From the NCBI RefSeq assembly GCF_037392515.1, contig NC_090280.1, positions 29,641,118 through 29,705,117 of the forward strand: a stretch of 64,000 bases of DNA, written 5' to 3'. Below the pieces are notes generated by a model that had not been told where the DNA came from, did not search any database, and saw nothing but the letters and a program-made list of their open reading frames with translations. Made by a program: the position numbers and the translations under genes. This document shows positions 1 through 12,000 of the stretch, piece by piece. The stretch is from Haliotis asinina (Eukaryota > Mollusca > Gastropoda > Lepetellida > Haliotidae). The number at the start of each line of letters is the position of its first letter. The stretch's first letter is position 1.

Positions 1-251
1 TTCTGAAAGTGCAACACGGACTCCCATTGAACATCTCAAGTGGTAACCAGATAACGGCTTTTGAGATGACCCCATCTTCACACGCTTTGTTATCACCTGG
101 CTGTTCTACCAGCAAGCCGCTGGACTGTAATCAATTTGAATGCAGGCAGAACTAGTGTAGAGCGGACAAAACGGGATAAGATAGCACTTAACAATATGAA
201 CGTTTATGATATTTCAAGTATTTGTGACGATATATTTATCATTCACTTCTT

Positions 252-420
252 TAGCGAGCGAGTTTGGTTTTGAACCGCCTTTATAAATATTCAAGCAATT
301 CCACGGCGGGGAATGCCAGAAATAAATTTCACTACAATGTATTTATATGGGGAATCGAACCCGTGTTTTCGGCTTAACGAGCGACTGCTTTCACCACTGG
401 ACTACCGTACTGTCCTTTTA
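252..420 (-). mobile_element. tRNA-derived SINE, old copy
   Basis: Read on the minus strand this begins with a tRNA-like head. An A-box-like stretch (tagtccagtgg) is followed about 40 nt later by a perfect B box (ggttcgattcc). The body then runs through 'acattgtagtgaa' and 'ccccgccgtgg' to a tail of gctt-gaatatt and a decayed (CTCG)n end at about 252-262. The same head and body occur at 62563-62690. Internal RNA polymerase III promoters of this kind are the mark of tRNA-derived SINEs. It lies just upstream of gene A. It is not a working tRNA gene because the stem pairing is not kept. The family assignment is good; the exact ends are approximate. Confidence 0.7.
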
Positions 421-591
421 CATCTTGAGGTTGAAACAAACTAAATGTTTGAAGACTTCCTAGTCAGTTTAAAGAATGCCAAGAGAGTTACCGACTAACA
501 TCGTTTGCTCTTATCTTGATTACACGCTCTACACTTTACCTGACGAATGCCACATGCTCCTTTCACATGTTGATTACAACCTTGAATGGTA

Positions 592-600
592 TATTTATAA
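592..600 (+). promoter_or_regulatory. TATA box of gene A (predicted)
   Basis: tatttataa lies 50 nt before the gene A ATG at 642. A similar box lies 41 nt before the ATG of paralogous gene B. A start site about 25-30 nt downstream would leave a 5' UTR of only about 20 nt. Position and conservation support it; there is no transcript evidence. Confidence 0.5.
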
Positions 601-641
601 GCCCATGTTAGTCAACAGGACAGTCAAAATACCGCAGGAAA

Positions 642-869
642 ATGTTGCTACAGCTCCTTTCCACCCTACTGGTGTGGAGATCAGCGTTCTCTGACACAAC
701 TGTCACAATCTACAACGAGTGGCTTTCCCAGGGTGGACGTGTCCATTATGAAGTTGAACGATGGAACAAAATCAATGGTCTCACCCACCTGAACCTAATT
801 CCAAAGTGTAAGGCTATTGGAACGGCTGCCGGGCGTTGGGTGAACAGAGACATACAGCTATTTACAAAT
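642..869 (+). CDS. Gene A exon 1: secreted GH86-like glycoside hydrolase, N-terminus
   Basis: This is the first of three coding exons of a 612-residue protein: 642-869, 2861-3005, 24611-26076. It encodes 76 codons. Residues 1-17 (MLLQLLSTLLVWRSAFS) are a hydrophobic signal peptide followed by DTTVTIYNEW, so the enzyme should be secreted. The rest contains GGRVHYE and GRWVNRD, which match exon 1 of gene B closely. The exon ends after AAT at a GTACGT donor (870), phase 0. Gene B ends its exon 1 at the same codon with GTAAGT, which supports both the ATG at 642 and the boundary. Possible reading beyond 870 is intron. Confidence 0.85.
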
Positions 870-1547
870 GTACGTATAAAGTAAACCTCATCATATTCTG
901 TGAAGGTAGCCAAACTACTGTGACTGCGCATGGTCCCTAGTATACTAATATCCTTTTAGTTGCTGATCATCAACAGCCTGGTTTCTATTGTATTGTTACA
1001 TATGATGATATATTTTATGGTTCCATACTAGTTTTAAAGCAACATCTTTGATAACGAAGATATTTTAGGGACTTAAGCTTTCGGGATTACTGCAGATGCC
1101 TTCACAAGGTAAAGATTCCGAAACATGTGGAAACATTGTGTTGGAAAGAACGATGACGCTTAAATCGATTAAAATATCTTGGTCATCTATGACAACTTCT
1201 AAATCCTTCTAAAAGACATCAAGAAAACATCTTTGATAGTATACTTATACTGATTCAAAAAAAAATTTCACAAAATGTAATTTTAAAAGTAAAAAGTCCT
1301 TTTTCTCTGATGATACATCTTTGTATCCGAAATGGGATCCCTATCTTTCGACTTTAGAGAAAACGTTAGCAAATCACACTCAAACCTATCCATTCGTCGT
1401 GCAAATGGCGTTAATTTCAAATCAGGTTTTGCACGTGCAGTCGATCACGTGATCTTCGCATCGAAGTTTTCTTCATTTGTACGTGTGAGCATTGACCTCA
1501 AGAATTGAAAAAAAATTTTCAAACCACTGTTCCAACGGTACTTTAAA
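870..1547. other. Gene A intron 1, first part: nothing recognised
   Basis: AT-rich sequence between exon 1 and the Tc1 remnant. I see no convincing coding frame or repeat family. A short A-rich stretch lies near 1255-1270 and 1508-1520. Confidence 0.5.
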
Positions 1548-1867
1548 TGCCACGGCTGTCAAATGTGCAACGTGAACGTGCCGTTGGCATGTTGCAAGCG
1601 GGATGATCAGTTATTAACGTCACAAGAGCAATGTGATGCAGCCGTCGTACTGTGTATGACTTGCGAGGTCGTCTACAACAAACTGGCACCACTTCTGATC
1701 GCCCCAGGTCGGGTCGTCCACTTGTGACGTCACGAGCAGAAGACCATCAAATCGTCCTATGTCACCTACGTGACAGATTTCTGCCGGCTACATGCACCAG
1801 GGCTGAGATGTTTAGAGATCAACTGTCCTCACAGACCATCGGTTCCGGGCTGCCAATCCCCATTTAA
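1548..1867 (+). pseudogene. Tc1/mariner-like transposase fragment, decayed
   Basis: Reading from an ATG at 1548 gives MPRLSNVQRERAVGMLQAG, then in-frame stops. An open stretch from 1652 contains YDLRGRLQQTGTTSDRPRSG and later DHQIVLCHLRDRF and PATCTRAE. This is the paired helix-turn-helix region and GRPR hook typical of Tc1-family transposases. Only about the first 105 residues remain; the DDE catalytic domain is absent. The fragment lies in intron 1 of gene A in the same direction as the gene. The family call rests on recognised motifs. I could not find clear terminal inverted repeats. Confidence 0.8.
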
Positions 1868-2044
1868 ATTTTTGTCCTTGTGACTTGACATTTGTATACC
1901 TATGTTTTGGAACGGCGGTGAAGCCTAATGGAACTAGTTGTGGCACTGTCAGTGTATGGAGTACATCACACAGATCTCAGCAATCCAATAATCACAATAT
2001 AACCATCTTACCATCTCTTGTTCTTATAGTGGCCTAAAGAAAGA

Positions 2045-2390
2045 ATGTCACTTAGTATATTTTACCGTTCATTGATGTCTGGGTATTTGTGTTTTGTTTT
2101 GTTTTTTGTTTTGTTTGTTTTTTGGGGTTTTTTTGTTTGTTTTTTTGGGGGTTTGTTTTTGTTTTGTTTTTTTCGGGGGGGTGTTTTTGTTTTTCGTTTT
2201 GGGAGATTTGTGGGTTCTTTTCGGTGTTTTATATTTTTTATTCATATTTTTTTGGTTTTTGGTTTTATTTGTTTTGGGTTTCGTTTTTTCTTTCGTTTTT
2301 GTTTTTTGTTGTTTTTTTAAATTGATTTTTGGGGGGTCCTGTTTTTTGCTTTTTTTTTGGGGGGGGGGGGGGGGGGTCTTTTTAAAATAA
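2045..2390. repeat. G/T-rich low-complexity tract
   Basis: About 300 bp in which the + strand is almost only T and G: runs of T broken by short G runs, ending in a run of 15 or more G near 2359-2377. All apparent frames here are rich in Phe, Gly and Leu and are artefacts of composition. The G runs could form quadruplexes in the non-template strand or in the pre-mRNA of gene A. Confidence 0.85.
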
Positions 2391-2860
2391 CAAAATATAT
2401 ATGTTGCATACCAAAAACATTTGTAGTCTCTATGACTTAAATACTACTGATGTCAATCTAAATTTTAACCCACTCACTATATCTGTAGAGTAGATCTTTA
2501 GGTTTGACTGTTTTGAATCAGGTTCTTGCTTATCATATGATATTAGCTCTCGCCAAGATAAGTGATCGTAAGTAAACTGTTGATGTATCTGGCACAAATT
2601 TCTGTATCTTAAATAACTTCAAGTCTCCATATTTCAACAATATATGTCTCACATGACACCATGGGTGGGTGAAGCATGAAATATTTCACTGTGGTCTTTT
2701 AAGCAGAAAACCACGCCAGCAAATAACTTAACCGCAGTGGAGTGAAAGATTTTTTACTTCCACGCCACTCTCAGAAAAAATCAACTTTCATGTCGGTGGT
2801 CTGACATTATCGAGTCTGGACCAGATAATGGTTATTATTTCATTGTTATTTTTTATTCAG

Positions 2861-3005
2861 TGGCCCCAAAGTTCAAGTCACCATGGTTATCCAGACCCCA
2901 CCCATCTTCAGGACCACGCACTTCAGTCAAAGTCATTCACGTATTACATGCAACAACTAGCTAACTATGGGAATAACATCTCCGACATGGTCTGGAACAT
3001 ACAAG
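2861..3005 (+). CDS. Gene A exon 2
   Basis: This 145-nt exon (48 codons plus one base, phase 1) encodes residues 77-124. It begins WPQSSSHHGYPDP and ends DMVWNIQ plus the first base of a Gly codon. The acceptor is a good pyrimidine tract ending in TTCAG at 2860; the donor is AAG|GTATGT at 3006. Exon 2 of gene B is also exactly 145 nt and encodes the matching WPENPSHRGYPKP ... DNLVWEIS. The last 60 nt (2946-3005) are the first exon portion of the 81-bp satellite that fills the following intron. The donor at 3006 is the only one of the array that gives an open mRNA, because read-through hits TAA right after the GTATG. Confidence 0.85.
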
Positions 3006-6000
3006 GTATGTACTGCCGCTAAATGTACATGCAACAACTAGCTAACTATGGGAATAACATCTCCGACATGGTCTGGAACATACAAGGTATGTACTGCCTC
3101 TAAATTTACATGCAACAACTACCTAACTACGGTAATAACATCTCCGACAAGGTCTGGAACATACAAGGTATGTAATGCCGCTAAATATACATGCAACAAC
3201 TAGCTAACTATGGGAACAACATCTCCGACATGGTCTGGAACATACAAGGTATGTAATGCCTCTAAATGTACATGCAACAACTACCTAACTATGGGAATAA
3301 CATCTCCGACATGGTCTGGAACATACAAGGTATGTAATGCCTCTAAAATGTACATGCAACAACTAGCTAACTACGGGAATACCATCTCCGACATGGTCTG
3401 GAACATACAAGGTATGTAATGCCGCTAAATGTACATGCAACAACTAGCTAACTATGGGAATAACATCTCCGACATGGTCTGGAACATACAAGGTATGTAA
3501 TGCCTCTAAATGTACATGCAACAACTAGCTAACTATGGGAATACCATTTCCGACATGGTCTGGAACATACAAGGTATGTAATGCCGCTAAATGTACATGC
3601 AACAACTAGCTAACTATGGGAATAACATCTCCGACATGGTCTGGAACATACAAGGTATGTAATGCCGCTAAATGTACATGCAACAACTAGCTAACTACGG
3701 GAATACCATCTCCGACATGGTCTGGAACATACAAGGTATGTAATGCCTCTAAATGTACATGCAACAGCTACTTAACTATGGGCATAACATCTCCGACATA
3801 GTCTGGAACATACAAGGTATGTACTGCCTCTAAATGTACATGCAACAACTAGCTAACTATGGGAATAACATCTCCGACATGGTCTGGAACATACAAGGTA
3901 TGTAATGCCGCTAAATTTACATGCAACAACTACCTAACTACGGGAATACCATCTCCGACATGGTCTGGAACATACAAGGTATGTAATGCCGCTAAATGTA
4001 CATGCAACAACTAGCTAACTATGGGAATAACATCTCCGACATGGTCTGGAACATACAAGGTATGTACTGCCTCTAAATGTACATGCAACAACTAGCTAAC
4101 TATGGGAATAACATCTCCGACATGGTCTGGAACATACAAGGTATGTAATGCCGCTAAATTTACATGCAACAACTACCTAACTACGGGAATACCATCTCCG
4201 ACATGGTCTGGAACATACAAGGTATGTAATGCCGCTAAATGTACATGCAACAACTAGCTAACAACGGGAATAACATCTCCGACATGGTCTGGAACATACA
4301 AGGTATGTAATGCCGCTAAATGTACATGCAACAACTAGCTAACTATGGGAATAACATCTCCAACATGGTCTGGAACATACAAGGTATGTAATGCCGCTAA
4401 ATGTACATGCAACAACTAGCTAACTATGGGAATAACATCTCCGACATGGTCTGGAACATACAAGGTATGTACTGCCTCTAAATGTACATGCAACAACTAG
4501 CTAACTATGGGAATAACATCTCCGACATGGTCTGGAACATACAAGGTATGTAATGCCTCTAAATGTACATGCAACAGCTACTTAACTATGGGCATAACAT
4601 CTCCGACATAGTCTGGAACATACAAGGTATGTACTGCCTCTAAATGTACATGCAACAACTAGCTAACTATGGGAATAACATCTCCGACATGGTCTGGAAC
4701 ATACAAGGTATGTAATGCCGCTAAATTTACATGCAACAACTACCTAACTACGGGAATACCATCTCCGACATGGTCTGGAACATACAAGGTATGTAATGCC
4801 GCTAAATGTACATGCAACAACTAGCTAACTATGGGAATAACATCTCCGACATGGTCTGGAACATACAAGGTATGTACTGCCTCTAAATGTACATGCAACA
4901 ACTAGCTAACTATGGGAATAACATCTCCGACATGGTCTGGAACATACAAGGTATGTAATGCCGCTAAATTTACATGCAACAACTACCTAACTACGGGAAT
5001 ACCATCTCCGACATGGTCTGGAACATACAAGGTATGTAATGCCGCTAAATGTACATGCAACAACTAGCTAACAACGGGAATAACATCTCCGACATGGTCT
5101 GGAACATACAAGGTATGTAATGCCGCTAAATGTACATGCAACAACTAGCTAACTATGGGAATAACATCTCCAACATGGTCTGGAACATACAAGGTATGTA
5201 ATGCCGCTAAATGTACATGCAACAACTAGCTAACTATGGGAATAACATCTCCGACATGGTCTGGAACATACAAGGTATGTACTGCCTCTAAATGTACATG
5301 CAACAACTAGCTAACTATGGGAATAACATCTCCGACATGGTCTGGAACATACAAGGTATGTAATGCCTCTAAATGTACATGCAACAACTAGCTAACTATG
5401 GGAATAACATCTCCAACATGGTCTGGAACATACAAGGTATGTAATGCCTCTAAATCTACATGCAACAACTAGCTAACTACGGGAATAACATCTCCGACAT
5501 GGTCTGGAACATACAAGGTATGTAATCCCGCTAAATGTACATGCAACAACTAGCTAACTATGGGAATAACATCTCCGACATGGTTTCGAACATACAAGGT
5601 ATGTAATGCCGCTAAATGTACATGCAACAACTAGCTAACTATGGGAATAACATCTCCGACATGGTCTGGAACATACAAGGTATGTACTGCCTCTAAATGT
5701 ACATGCAACAACTAGCTAACTATGGGAATAACATCTCCGACATGGTCTGGAACATACAAGGTATGTAATGCCTCTAAATGTACATGCAACAACTAGCTAA
5801 CTATGGGAATAACATCTCCGACATGGTCTGGAACATACAAGGTATGTAATGCCTCTAAATGTACATGCAACAACTAGCTAACTATGGGAATAACATCTCC
5901 GACATGGTCTGGAACATACAAGGTATGTAATGCCTCTAAAATGTACATGCAACAACTAGCTAACTATGGGAATAACATCTCCGACATGGTCTGGAACATA

Positions 6001-9000
6001 CAAGGTATGTAATCCCGCTAAATGTACATGCAACAACTAGCTAACTATGGGAATAACATCTCCGACATGGTTTGGAACATACAAGGTATGTAATGCCGCT
6101 AAATGTACATGCAACAACTAGCTAACTATGGGAATAACATCTCCGACATGGTCTGGAACATACAAGGTATGTAATGCCGCTAAATGTACATGCAACAACT
6201 AGCTAACTATGGGAATAACATCTCCGACATGGTCTGGAACATACAAGGTATGTACTGCCTCTAAATGTACATGCAACAACTAGCTAACTATGGGAATAAC
6301 ATCTCCGACATGGTCTGGAACATACAACGTATGTAATGCCTCTAAATGTACATGCAACAACTAGCTACCTATGGGAATAACATCTCCGACATGGTCTGGA
6401 ACATACAAGGTATGTAATGCCTCTAAATGTACATGCAACAACTAGCTAACTATGGGAATAACATCTCCAACATGGTCTGGAACATACAAGGTATGTAATG
6501 CCGCTAAATGTACATGCAACAACTAGCTAACTATGGGAATAACATCTCCGACATGGTCTGGAACATACAAGGTATGTAATGCCGCTAAATGTACATGCAA
6601 CAACTAGCTAACTATGGGAATAACATCTCCGACATGGTCTGGAACAAACAAGGTATGTAATGCCTCTAAATCTACATGCAACAACTAGCTAACTACGGGA
6701 ATAACATCTCCGACATGGTCTGGAACATACAAGGTATGTAATGCCGCTAAATGTACATGCAACAACTAGCTAACTATGGGAATAACATCTCCGACATGGT
6801 CTGGAACATACAAGGTATGTAATGCCGCTAAATGTACATGCAACAACTAGCTAACTATGGGAATAACATCTCCGACATGGTCTGGAACATACAAGGTATG
6901 TACTGCCTCTAAATGTACATGCAACAACTACCTATCTACGGGAATAACATCTCCGACATGGTCTGGAACAGACAAGGTATGTAATGCCTCTAAATGTACA
7001 TGCAACAACTAGCTAACTATGGGAACAACATCTCCGACATGGTCTGGAACATACAAGGTATGTAATGCCGCTAAATGTACATGCAACAACTAGCTAACTA
7101 TGGGAACAACATCTCCGACATGGTCTGGAACATACAAGGTATGTAATGCCGCTAAATGTACATGCAACAACTAGCTACCTATGGGAACAACATCTCCGAC
7201 ATGGTCTGGAACATACAAGGTATGTAATGCCTCTAAATGTACATGCAACAACTACCTAACTACGGGAATAACATCTCCGACATGGTCTGGAACATACAAG
7301 GTATGTAATGCCTCTAAATGTACATGCAACAACTAGCTAACTATGGGAATAACATCTCCGACATGGTCTGGAACAAACAAGGTATGTAATGCCTCTAAAT
7401 CTACATGCAACAACTAGCTAACTACGGGAATAACATCTCCGACATGGTCTGGAACATACAAGGTATGTAATGCCGCTAAATGTACATGCAACAACTAGCT
7501 AACTATGGGAATAACATCTCCGACATGGTCTGGAACATACAAGGTATGTAATGCCGCTAAATGTACATGCAACAACTAGCTAACTATGGGAATAACATCT
7601 CCGACATGGTCTGGAACATACAAGGTATGTACTGCCTCTAAATGTACATGCAACAACTACCTATCTACGGGAATACCATCTCCGACATGGTCTGGAACAT
7701 ACAAGGTATGTAATGCCTCTAAATGTACATGCAACAACTAGCTAACTATGGGAACAACATCTCCGACATGGTCTGGAACATACAAGGTATGTAATGCCGC
7801 TAAATGTACATGCAACAACTAGCTAACTATGGGAACAACATCTCCGACATGGTCTGGAACATACAAGGTATGTAATGCCGCTAAATGTACATGCAACAAC
7901 TAGCTACCTATGGGAACAACATCTCCGACATGGTCTGGAACATACAAGGTATGTAATGCCTCTAAATGTACATGCAACAACTACCTAACTACGGGAATAA
8001 CATCTCCGACATGGTCTGGAACATACAACGTATGTAATGCCTCTAAATGTACATGCAACAACTAGCTAACTACGGGAATAACATCTCCGACATGGTCTGG
8101 AACATACAAGGTATGTAATGCCTCTAAATGTACATGCAACAACTAGCTAACTATGGGAATAACATCTCCAACATGGTCTGGAACATACAAGGTATGTAAT
8201 GCCGCTAAATGTACATGCACCAACTAGCTAACTATGGGAATAACATCTAAGACATGGTCTGGAACATACAAGGTATGTAATGCCGCTAAATGTACATGCA
8301 ATAATTAGCTAACTATGGGAATAACATCTCCGACATGGTCTGGAACATACAAGGTATGTAATGCCTCTAAATGTACATGCAACAACTAGCTAACTATGGG
8401 AATAACATCTCCGACATGGTCTGGAACATACAACGTATGTAATGCCGCTAAATGTACATGCAACAACTAGCTAACTATGGGAATAACATCTCCGACATGG
8501 TCTGGAACATACAAGGTATGTAATGCCTCTAAATGTACATGCAACAACTAGCTACCTATGGGAATAACATCTCCGACATGGTCTGGAACAAACAAGGTAT
8601 GTAATGCCTCTAAATCTACATGCAACAACTAGCAAGAACTAGCTAACTATGGGAATAACATCTCCGACATGGTCTGGAACATACAAGGTATGTAATGCCT
8701 CTAAATGTACATGCAACAACTAGCTAACTATGGGAATAACATCTCCGACATGGTCTGGAACATACAAGGTATGTAATGCCGCTAAATGTACATGCAACAA
8801 CTAGCTAACTATGGGAATAACATCTCCGACATGGTCTGGAACATACAAGGTATGTAATGCCTCTAAATGTACATGCAACAACTAGCTAACTATGGGAATA
8901 ACATCTCCGACATGGTCTGGAACAAACAAGGTATGTAATGCCTCTAAATCTACATGCAACAACTAGCTAACTACGGGAATAACATCTCCGACATGGTCTG

Positions 9001-12000
9001 GAACATACAAGGTATGTAATGCCGCTAAATGTACATGCAACAACTAGCTAACTATGGGAATAACATCTCCGACATGGTCTGGAACATACAAGGTATGTAA
9101 TGCCGCTAAATGTACATGCAACAACTAGCTAACTATGGGAATAACATCTCCGACATGGTCTGGAACAAACAAGGTATGTAATGCCTCTAAATGTACATGC
9201 AACAACTAGCTAACTACGGGAAAAACATCTCCGACATGGTCTGGAACATACAAGGTATGTAATGCCGCTAAATGTACATGCAACAACTAGCTAACTATGG
9301 GAATAACATCTCCGACATGGTCTGGAACATACAAGGTATGTAATGCCGCTAAATGTACATGCAACAACTAGCTAACTATGGGAATAACATCTCCGACATG
9401 GTCTGGAACATACAAGGTATGTACTGCCTCTAAATGTACATGCAACAACTACCTATCTACGGGAATACCATCTCCGACATGGTCTGGAACATACAAGGTA
9501 TGTAATGCCTCTAAATGTACATGCAACAACTAGCTAACTATGGGAACAACATCTCCGACATGGTCTGGAACATACAAGGTATGTAATGCCGCTAAATGTA
9601 CATGCAACAACTAGCTAACTATGGGAACAACATCTCCGACATGGTCTGGAACATACAAGGTATGTAATGCCGCTAAATGTACATGCAACAACTAGCTACC
9701 TATGGGAACAACATCTCCGACATGGTCTGGAACATACAAGGTATGTAATGCCTCTAAATGTACATGCAACAACTACCTAACTACGGGAATAACATCTCCG
9801 ACATGGTCTGGAACATACAAGGTATGTAATGCCTCTAAATGTACATGCAACAACTAGCTAACTATGGGAATAACATCTCCGACATGGTCTGGAACAAACA
9901 AGGTATGTAATGCCTCTAAATCTACATGCAACAACTAGCTAACTACGGGAATAACATCTCCGACATGGTCTGGAACATACAAGGTATGTAATGCCGCTAA
10001 ATGTACATGCAACAACTAGATAACTATGGGAATAACATCTCCGACATGGTCTGGGACATACAAGGTATGTAATGCCGCTAAATGTACATGCAACAACTAG
10101 CTAACTATGGGAATAACATCTCCGACATGGTCTGGAACATACAAGGTATGTACTGCCTCTAAATGTACATGCAACAACTACCTATCTACGGGAATACCAT
10201 CTCCGACATGGTCTGGAACATACAAGGTATGTAATGCCTCTAAATGTACATGCAACAACTAGCTAACTATGGGAACAACATCTCCGACATAGTCTGGAAC
10301 ATACAAGGTATGTAATGCCGCTAAATGTACATGCAACAACTAGCTAACTATGGGAATAACATCTCCAACATGGTCTGGAACATACAAGGTATGTAATGCC
10401 GCTAAATGTACATGCACCAACTAGCTAACTATGGGAACAACATCTAAGACATGGTCTGGAACATACAAGGTATGTAATGCCGCTAAATGTACATGCAACA
10501 ACTAGCTAACTATGGGAATAACATCTCCGACATGGTCTGGAACATACAAGGTATGTAATGCCGCTAAATGTACATGCAACAACTAGCTATCTATGGGAAT
10601 AACATCTCCGACATGGTCTGGAACATACAAGGTATGTAATGCCTCTAAATGTACATGCAACAACTAGCTAACTATGGGAATAACATCTCCGACATGGTCT
10701 GGAACAAACAAGGTATGTAATGCCTCTAAATCTATATGCAACAACTAGCTAACTACGGGAATAACATCTCCGACATGGTCTGGAACATACAAGGTATGTA
10801 ACGCCGCTAAATGTACATGCAACAACTAGCTAACTATGGGAATAACATCTCCGACATGGTCTGGAACATACAAGGTATGTAATGCCTCTAAATGTACATG
10901 CAACAACTACCTAACTACGGGATTAACATCTCCGACATGGTCTGGAACATACAAGGTATGTAATGCCTCTAAATGTACATGCAACAACTAGCTAACTATG
11001 GGAATAACATCTCCGACATGGTCTGGAACAAACAAGGTATGTAATGCCTCTAAATCTACATGCAACAACTAGCTAACTACGGGAATAACATCTCCGACAT
11101 GGTCTGGAACATACAAGGTATGTAACGCCGCTAAATGTACATGCAACAACTAGCTAACTATGGGAATAACATCTCCGACATGGTCTGGAACATACAAGGT
11201 ATGTAATGCCTCTAAATCTATATGCAACAACTAGCTAACTACGGGAATAACATCTCCGACATGGTCTGGAACATACAAGGTATGTAACGCCGCTAAATGT
11301 ACATGCAACAACTAGCTAACTATGGGAATAACATCTCCGACATGGTCTGGAACATACAAGGTATGTAATGCCTCTAAATGTACATGCAACAACTACCTAA
11401 CTACGGGATTAACATCTCCGACATGGTCTGGAACATACAAGGTATGTAATGCCTCTAAATGTACATGCAACAACTAGCTAACTATGGGAATAACATCTCC
11501 GACATGGTCTGGAACAAACAAGGTATGTAATGCCTCTAAATCTACATGCAACAACTAGCTAACTACGGGAATAACATCTCCGACATGGTCTGGAACATAC
11601 AAGGTATGTAATGCCGCTAAATGTACATGCAACAACTAGCTAACTATGGGAATAACATCTCCGACATGGTCTGGAACATACAAGGTATGTAATGCCGCTA
11701 AATGTACATGCAACAACTAGCTAACTATGGGAATAACATCTCCGACATGGTCTGGAACATACAAGGTATGTACTGCCTCTAAATGTACATGCAACAACTA
11801 CCTATCTACGGGAATACCATCTCCGACATGGTCTGGAACAGACAAGGTATGTAATGCCTCTAAATGTACATGCAACAACTAGCTAACTATGGGAACAACA
11901 TCTCCGACATGGTCTGGAACATACAAGGTATGTAATGCCGCTAAATGTACATGCAACAACTAGCTAACTATGGGAACAACATCTCCGACATGGTCTGGAA

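Noticed and set aside
338..420. A genuine tRNA gene on the minus strand
   Set aside because: A and B boxes are present but the arms do not pair, and the sequence continues into a SINE body and tail.
476..694. Small frame before gene A
   Set aside because: It spans the TATA box and overlaps exon 1 in another frame, and has no counterpart at gene B.
2045..2390. Hydrophobic Phe/Leu-rich frames that look like membrane proteins
   Set aside because: They overlap in all three frames in a G/T-only tract; composition alone explains them.
3210..3419. Open frame across a few satellite units (also 24120-24359)
   Set aside because: It is open only because those units have ctac for ctag or an indel. It lies in the wrong frame for exon 2 and after the first donor.
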